Shown: piece by piece, positions 25,969-32,100 of the stretch
Position numbering within the stretch: position 1 is the stretch's first letter
Layout: each line of letters starts with the position of its first letter
NCBI RefSeq assembly: GCF_030053395.1
Contig: NZ_JASGBH010000016.1
Location: 1-34,903 of the forward strand
Length of the DNA: 34,903 bases
Direction: 5' to 3'
From: Limnohabitans lacus
GTDB lineage: Bacteria > Pseudomonadota > Gammaproteobacteria > Burkholderiales > Burkholderiaceae_C
Position numbers and translations under genes: made by a program
Notes under the pieces: model-generated
Database searches by the model: none
Seen by the model: only the letters and a program-made list of their open reading frames with translations
What the model was told of the DNA's origin: nothing

Positions 25969-27336
25969 TTAGCTGTTCATGAAGCCCAGGTTGGCTGCAC
26001 TGAACAGAGGCAGTTCAGGAAAGACAGAGGTCAATGCCGCATCACCCACCCCAAACCATTTCGACAAAGTGGCTGCGTATTGCTGCACCGATATCGAAGG
26101 GATGATGGACATTTGTTCGTAAGGCGAAATATCTTCGCTTCCTGGTGTCCAATCGGCATCCCGCCCGTACAAGCCCCCGCGCACAGCGCCGCCCCACACC
26201 ATGTTGTGCGAAGCCCACGCGTGGTCGGTGCCGTTGCTGGCATTCATGCGCAAGGTTCTGCCAAAGTCCGACAGCGTGAAAGCCGTGACCTGGTTGGACA
26301 AACCGATGGCCTGCAAGGCGGTCATGAAAGCGTCAACCGCTAGATCCAAATCTGAAAGCAAGGCAGATTGATACCCATATTGTTCGCCATGGGTGTCAAA
26401 CCCACCCAAGCCCACAAAAAATATCTGCCGCGACGGTGCATTCAAAGTTTGGCGAGACTCCAGGAATTTGGCCACCGACAACAACTGCCCGTACAAACCA
26501 TAGGCGCGACCCGCCGCAACACCAGAAAAGGCCTGCTCCGCCGCGCCCGAGTGGGCAGAAAAAATCGCATTCACTTTGCCCGCATCGGCATAAGTTGCGG
26601 CCATTTGTTGGGCATAGGCCTTTGTGAACGGGCGACTGGACAAATTGCCTTGCGCCACCAGCTCGGCCATGCGGGCAGACTGCACAATCGGAACGATCTG
26701 GTTGGCCCCTGTGACCAATGGGGACTGCGTAGGCGACTGCATCCAGCGGTTCACACTGTGGAATGAAACTTTGGTGAAGCTGTTGCCTTGCAGATTCAGA
26801 CTCTCGATCATGCGGCTGCCCCAGCCGCGCTCTGTACCAGCGCCCTGTGTCTCTGCCGTCGTCAACATCGAAATCTCTTGTTGCACATCGTGCGCCAGCA
26901 ATCCTGCCGGCAAACGCTTGCTGTTGTAGCTTGAGCGCGTGACCGGCTCCACCAGGGTGCCCACATTTTTGAGCAAGGCCACCTGCCCGGAACCAAACCG
27001 GGCATGCGTGCGCGGCATGGACGGGTGCAGCCCCATTTGTGGTGACCCCATGCCCTGCACAGACAGCGGCAACAAGGCATTGCGTGCCACGCCAACACCT
27101 TGGCGGGTGCTGCTGTTGTATTCCGGCCGGAAAGTCAGGTAGTTGGCGTGGGCGGTTGTTTCATACGGCACGAGCGTGTTGTAGCCGTCGTTGCCGCCAA
27201 ACAGGTAAATGCACACCAGTGCCTTGTAGTCTTGCGACTGGCTTTGCCCCACCGAATGGGCCAGTAAGGCGCTTGCCGGAACACCGGCCCGCAGCCCCCA
27301 TGCAGACAGGGCCTGAAGAAAGTGTCGTCGCTGCAT
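25969..27336 (-). CDS. Tat-exported DUF1501-type protein, cassette copy 2
   Basis: The 455-residue protein begins MQRRHFLQALSAWGLRAG, a twin-arginine signal, and has the family motifs YLFGGNDGYNTLVPY, FFVGLGGFDTHG, LSDFGRTLRMN and GTDHAWASHNMVWGGAV. I place the start at ATG 27336, 5 bases after an AGGTGA ribosome binding site that includes the DUF1800 stop; a GTG at 27345 would add three residues and overlap that stop. It is clearly homologous to the protein at 2064-3446 but much less similar than the barrel paralogues are to each other. The C-terminus NLGFMNS is identical. Its substrate is unknown; placement in the alkaline phosphatase-like superfamily is family knowledge. Confidence 0.93.
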   Translation of the reverse strand: MQRRHFLQALSAWGLRAGVPASALLAHSVGQSQSQDYKALVCIYLFGGNDGYNTLVPYETTAHANYLTFRPEYNSSTRQGVGVARNALLPLSVQGMGSPQMGLHPSMPRTHARFGSGQVALLKNVGTLVEPVTRSSYNSKRLPAGLLAHDVQQEISMLTTAETQGAGTERGWGSRMIESLNLQGNSFTKVSFHSVNRWMQSPTQSPLVTGANQIVPIVQSARMAELVAQGNLSSRPFTKAYAQQMAATYADAGKVNAIFSAHSGAAEQAFSGVAAGRAYGLYGQLLSVAKFLESRQTLNAPSRQIFFVGLGGFDTHGEQYGYQSALLSDLDLAVDAFMTALQAIGLSNQVTAFTLSDFGRTLRMNASNGTDHAWASHNMVWGGAVRGGLYGRDADWTPGSEDISPYEQMSIIPSISVQQYAATLSKWFGVGDAALTSVFPELPLFSAANLGFMNS

Positions 27337-27341
27337 CGTGC

Positions 27342-29066
27342 TCACCTGTGCGTCATGAATTGGGGTGATGAATACACCAGGAAAGTGGCCAGGCGCAGGC
27401 GAAGGAAACGCTGCGCCTCAGTGGCTGATGGCAAGGCCTGCACCCGCTCCGTGATGTAGTTCACTTGCGTAACACTCAAGGCGCCGCCCGTCAGGCGCAC
27501 ATTGAGCAGATCCACCAAGGGTGCTATCTCTCCTGCAGCCATTTGAATCCATACATGAGGCCATCGGATACTTGTGCCAGTTGCAATCCCATTGGGGATC
27601 TTGAATTCCGGAGCGATTCGATTTGAAAAAAGAAGCTCTTCTGCATACGAAAGACGATTCATTAAAGTCACCTTTGTCAGAATGGCAAACTGTGGCGCCA
27701 TCAGCTTGCTGCCGGTCAAGGGCAGCGCAAAATCAGGGGGGTAAAAGTTGAATACCGACGGCGCCGCAAAGGGGCGCTGCTGCATGGCCGCTGCAGCTTG
27801 GTCCAAGTAAGCACCGTCGGTGGTGCCGCCAATGGCACGCACCAGCCCGGTCATGGTGAGCACAGGCTCCAGCAAACGCCCGGCGTTGTCCGGGGGGCTC
27901 AGCGCTTCTGAGTCCAGCAATATGGCGCGCACCACGGCGCGCATGTCGCCACGCACGCCTTGTCCATTGTTGTTGAACACCCGCACTACGCGGGCCACGT
28001 AGGCCGGGCTGGGATTGCTGGTCACCAAAAATTGTATCAGCTGCTTGACAACAAAAGGCCCAGTGTTGGGGTGGTTGAAGACGTTGCTGATCACCGCCTG
28101 CAAGTCCTGCTCAGTGCCTGTGCCTGCCGGGATGACTTGACCGTTGAGCAGTGTCTTGGCGGTTTGGTCGTGGCGGCTTTCAGCCGCCACCATGCTCTCG
28201 GTGCTGTAGTCAGGGCTCAGGTAACCTGCCCCCGGGAAAACCCAACCTGTCAGTGCCTTTGCGAATGACTCGATGTTAGCCTGGGTGTAGGTCTCAACAC
28301 GGCGGCCTTGCGCGTTTAGAGCATAGGTTCCATCTTGATTCAGAAGGAATGGGCCGACAGAAAACAGTTGAAGCAATTCACGTGCAAAGTTTTCATTCGG
28401 TCTTGCCTTGTCATTTCCTCCCATGTCCAGCCATGCGCCCATGTACGGGTGCTTGGTAACCTTGACCAAGATATCTCGGTAGTTAGCTAGGGCATTTTGT
28501 CTGAGCATCTGTTGGTAGCTACGCATACCGTGAGAAGTTCTCTCAGAGGTATTCATAGAAACGACCAAAATCTGACTTAGAGCGAAGGCGACCCTCAACC
28601 TCAATTGATCTGCATCATGAACAGCAGACTTTAAAAAAATAATTGATGGAGCTCGTATATCATTAATAATCCAATCAAGACAAATATTGAAATTTTCTTT
28701 GGGGTATGAATTACATATTCTGTCAAATCGGTTTGGGGCTAAAAGTGACAAATAATCAAGCATATACGTGTTGTACACGCCTGCTGGCATGGCCAACTGC
28801 TCATCCACAAACCGTGCATACCCCAGTTGCCGAAGGCGTTCAATCGATTCGGTCGTCGGCCCAAACGAGCTCTTCCACAAGAACCGCACCGCCTGCGCCT
28901 CGGTGATGGGCGCAGCCAGCAAACCGGCCACGGTGCCATCGTCAGTGTCGGCTGCGGCCCGGCCTTCTGTGCCCCCGCCGCCGCCGCAAGCGGTCAAAAG
29001 CGCGCAGGCCAGCACCAACAGCACCGCCTTGCATCTGTTCCATGAATCCATGCGTCGTTCTGACAT
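27342..29066 (-). CDS. DUF1800-type lipoprotein, cassette copy 2
   Basis: The 574-residue protein has an N-terminal signal with lipobox LLTAC followed by GGGGG, giving a probable outer-membrane lipoprotein. DUF1800 motifs parallel copy 1: RFLWKSSFGPT, LRLRVAFALSQILVVSM, KHPYMGAWLD, NFARELLQLFSVG, FAKALTGWVF, HPNTGPFVVKQLIQFLVTS and QRPFAAPSVFNFY. The start at 29066 is supported by AAGGAA placed 7 bases upstream. The gene overlaps the start region of the DUF1501 gene, implying coupling. A patch at about 28490-28760 (residues 100-190) is distinctly AT-rich compared with the GC-rich flanks while the family motifs stay intact. Function unknown. Confidence 0.93.
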   Translation of the reverse strand: MSERRMDSWNRCKAVLLVLACALLTACGGGGGTEGRAAADTDDGTVAGLLAAPITEAQAVRFLWKSSFGPTTESIERLRQLGYARFVDEQLAMPAGVYNTYMLDYLSLLAPNRFDRICNSYPKENFNICLDWIINDIRAPSIIFLKSAVHDADQLRLRVAFALSQILVVSMNTSERTSHGMRSYQQMLRQNALANYRDILVKVTKHPYMGAWLDMGGNDKARPNENFARELLQLFSVGPFLLNQDGTYALNAQGRRVETYTQANIESFAKALTGWVFPGAGYLSPDYSTESMVAAESRHDQTAKTLLNGQVIPAGTGTEQDLQAVISNVFNHPNTGPFVVKQLIQFLVTSNPSPAYVARVVRVFNNNGQGVRGDMRAVVRAILLDSEALSPPDNAGRLLEPVLTMTGLVRAIGGTTDGAYLDQAAAAMQQRPFAAPSVFNFYPPDFALPLTGSKLMAPQFAILTKVTLMNRLSYAEELLFSNRIAPEFKIPNGIATGTSIRWPHVWIQMAAGEIAPLVDLLNVRLTGGALSVTQVNYITERVQALPSATEAQRFLRLRLATFLVYSSPQFMTHR

Positions 29067-29084
29067 GTCGATTTCCTTGTGACA

Positions 29085-29117
29085 GACTGCCCTTGCGCCA
29101 TCAGCGCAAGGGCAGTC
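29085..29117 (-). terminator. Perfect 14-bp hairpin between the 29130 giant and the DUF1800 gene
   Basis: GACTGCCCTTGCGC (29085-29098) is perfectly complementary to GCGCAAGGGCAGTC (29104-29117) around a 5-base loop. It lies between the giant gene's stop (29130) and the ribosome binding site of the DUF1800 gene, so it is transcribed from the minus strand. There it is followed by TGTCACAAGG rather than a T-run. It may terminate inefficiently, stabilise the upstream mRNA or set a ratio between the genes. The plus-strand side has only TTT after it. Confidence 0.55.
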
Positions 29118-29129
29118 TTTCGCGGACGT

Positions 29130-32100
29130 TTAGACCGGGAACACTGCTGTGGAAGCGTAGAAATGACTGTTCATGTCTTGAAAGCCCAAGGTGTGCTGCG
29201 TCATGTAAGTGGCAACCACAGCTTGTGCTGCAATGACTTCAGAACCACTGCTGGCCAACACGTAAGCGTCCAAGGCAGATTGGGCCAAGGCCACACCCGG
29301 CGTCAGTGAATTGCTCAGCTGGGCATCGGTCACGACGCCATTGCCGTCGGTCACCAGTTGCAGGTGAGCTGCGGTTTGGGCCAGCGTGTTTTCCATGCTG
29401 CCCGTCACCGCGTCCAGCAAGGACAGTGCGCCGAGCATCTTGCCGTACAGCTGTGCCTGTGCGCTGCCTGCTGCGTCGTAGCCCGCGTCGTTGACGGCCA
29501 CCACCTTGTCCAGCATGTCGGCCACCCCGAAGGCTTCGGCCACCTGGGCGTTGACGCTGGTGATGAAGTTCACATCGCTTGGTGCCTGTTTGCCGGTCAG
29601 GTTCATCTTGCGCACGGCCAGTTCGGTCAGCGGCGTGACAGACAGGTCGGTGTCGGCCCCGGTGAAGTTGACCACGGCCCGCAGGTTGGCGGTCAGGTCC
29701 ACATTGTTGCCGGTGAACTCGTCCTTGTAGTCGGCTGCATCGCCATTGGCATCTTCCATGACGATCAGCATGGCACCTCGGTAGGTGATGCCTTCGGCAC
29801 TGAATTGGCCATTGGCGTCGGTGGTGGTGCTCTTGAGCAGGTTGCCTGCGGTGTCGTAGAGCTTGACGTTGAGCGCGGCGATCATGGGGCCAGCCACGCC
29901 GGCACCCGTCAGGGTCAGGCCCACCTGCACGTCGCTGTCCACCAGCACCTGGGCAGCCAGGGTGCCGTGGTCGTACACGTTGTAGGTGTTACCGCCCTGG
30001 GTCACGTTGCCCAACAGAGCCCAAGCGCCCGACAGGTTGAGCGTGTCGGCACCTGTGCCGTCAATGACCAATTGGTCTTTGCCCCCGCTATTGGCGCCCA
30101 AGGTGTAGGTGCCATCGCTCCAGCTGTTGCCATCTGAACTGGTGCCGGTGATCACCTGGTCCACCGCGCTCATGGCCAGCACGCGGTTGGCGTCCAGGTT
30201 GAGCACGTTGGCTGCGGTGTCGGTGGCCAGATCGATGCGCTCGATGCCTGTGTAAGTGCTGCCGTTGGCTGGTGTCAGCTCCAGCGTGCCACCGTTTACT
30301 GCACGCAGGGTGTCAAAGCCCGTGCCGCCATCCACAGTGTCTGTGCCTGCACTGACCACAACCACATCGTTGCCAGCACCAGCGCGGATGCTGTTGTTGG
30401 CCGATGTGCCCTGAATTGTTTCAGCGCCGGATGTGTCCACGGTGATGCTCACGCCAGCAGTACTGGCAGCGCCTGCATTGCCTGCCGCATCGGTCATGCG
30501 TGCCGTCAATGTGTAGGTGCCGTCCACCAGCTCAGGGCGATTGGTCAAGGTCACCGAGGCCTTGGTCGCGCCAGCAGCCAATGGTGCGCTGTAGACGGGT
30601 GTGGCAAATGGCACGCCATTGACCAACAACTCCACTCGGTCGCCTGCAGCCACATCGCTCACGTCAACGCTGAGCATGAAGCCATCGACCAATTCCTGGC
30701 TGCTGACCTTTTCATCGGTCATGCTTGTTGCACTTGTAGAGCCCGTGACAATATACTTCGTTGCAACAGACCCAAGATTGACCTGAGAACCCGATACCAC
30801 CACACCCGGAAGAGATTCACCCGTTGTAAGAATATTTTGGTTGTGCATACCATACAAGGAACTTTGTAAACGCGAGGTACCTACAGGGGCAGTCAGCGAT
30901 ACAGAAACCCTCCAGTAATCGGTACTGACGCTTTCAATACTGTACGTGTTAGTGCCTTGAGTTGGTGTTAGCTCACCCGTAGTTGTATTGATAAACACCG
31001 ATTCACCAGCGAGATATCCATTGCTTGTATTTCTTGCTATTAAGTAAAACTGTGGTTGGCTTGCGGTGGAAGCAAACGTGTTGGTTGTTTTGTGAATATA
31101 AATTGAAGTAGTGTAAGTTTGGCCAATGTCAATTGTGTCCAGAGTGTACTGGTTGAGATTAAGGTGAGCGGCCCCGTGCACAGTAAATGCGTTATTCATG
31201 CCCGACAAACTTGATAATCTGCTGTTCACAGTCAAGCCAACTTTAGCCCACACGCTATCAGCGTAATTTGTAGAGTGAGCAAGAAAATTCATAGGCAAGA
31301 GTGCAGGTACGTCAGTGCTGCCAATGTTGGCATCAATGGCCGGTGAAGTTGCTGCCGATGGTGCTGCCGTATAGGGCCCAAACGTCTGTGTACCATTGGT
31401 CAAACTCACGCTCACCGGGATGCTGACCACATCTGCAATGTTGTTGTCACCTTCTGCAACGGTGTAGGTCACGGTGTAGGTGTTGTCGCCATTGTCTGTG
31501 AAACCCGTCGCTGGTTTGCCATTGATGGTGATGCCTGCGTTGGTCAACCCCGTCTGTATAGTACGAATCACCAGATCCACTGTGTCACCGATTATGAGCG
31601 TGCCACTCGTCTGACTGAACTCCACATTCTGAATGACTGTAACCACTGGGGCTGGCGTGACATGGACATCTGCATCCACCAAAATCTGCGCCATTCGCGT
31701 GGTGTGGTTCAAGACTTGGTATGTTTGACTATTGAATGTCACATCACCGGCACTGATCCAAACTCCATCCAGGTTGAGTGTGTCATTGTTTGCGCCATTC
31801 ACAACCAATTGCTTGCGCCCACTGGCCGTTGCCAGGTTATAGCTGCCACTGAGCCAACCGATGGTGTCTTGTGTCACCACGCCTGCGCGCGACATGTCTA
31901 GTACATCCAAGGCAGTCAAGGTCAATGTATTGGCCGAACTGTCTGTGGCCAAGTCAATGCGCTCGATCGATTCAACGCGACTGGTACTGCCCGGCGTGCC
32001 TGCCCCTACATTGGTGATGGCTGTGAAGTCCAGATCGGCCCCACCAGCCAATTCAATGGTGTCGAAGCCATTTCCTCCGTCCAGCGTAGCCAATCGACCC

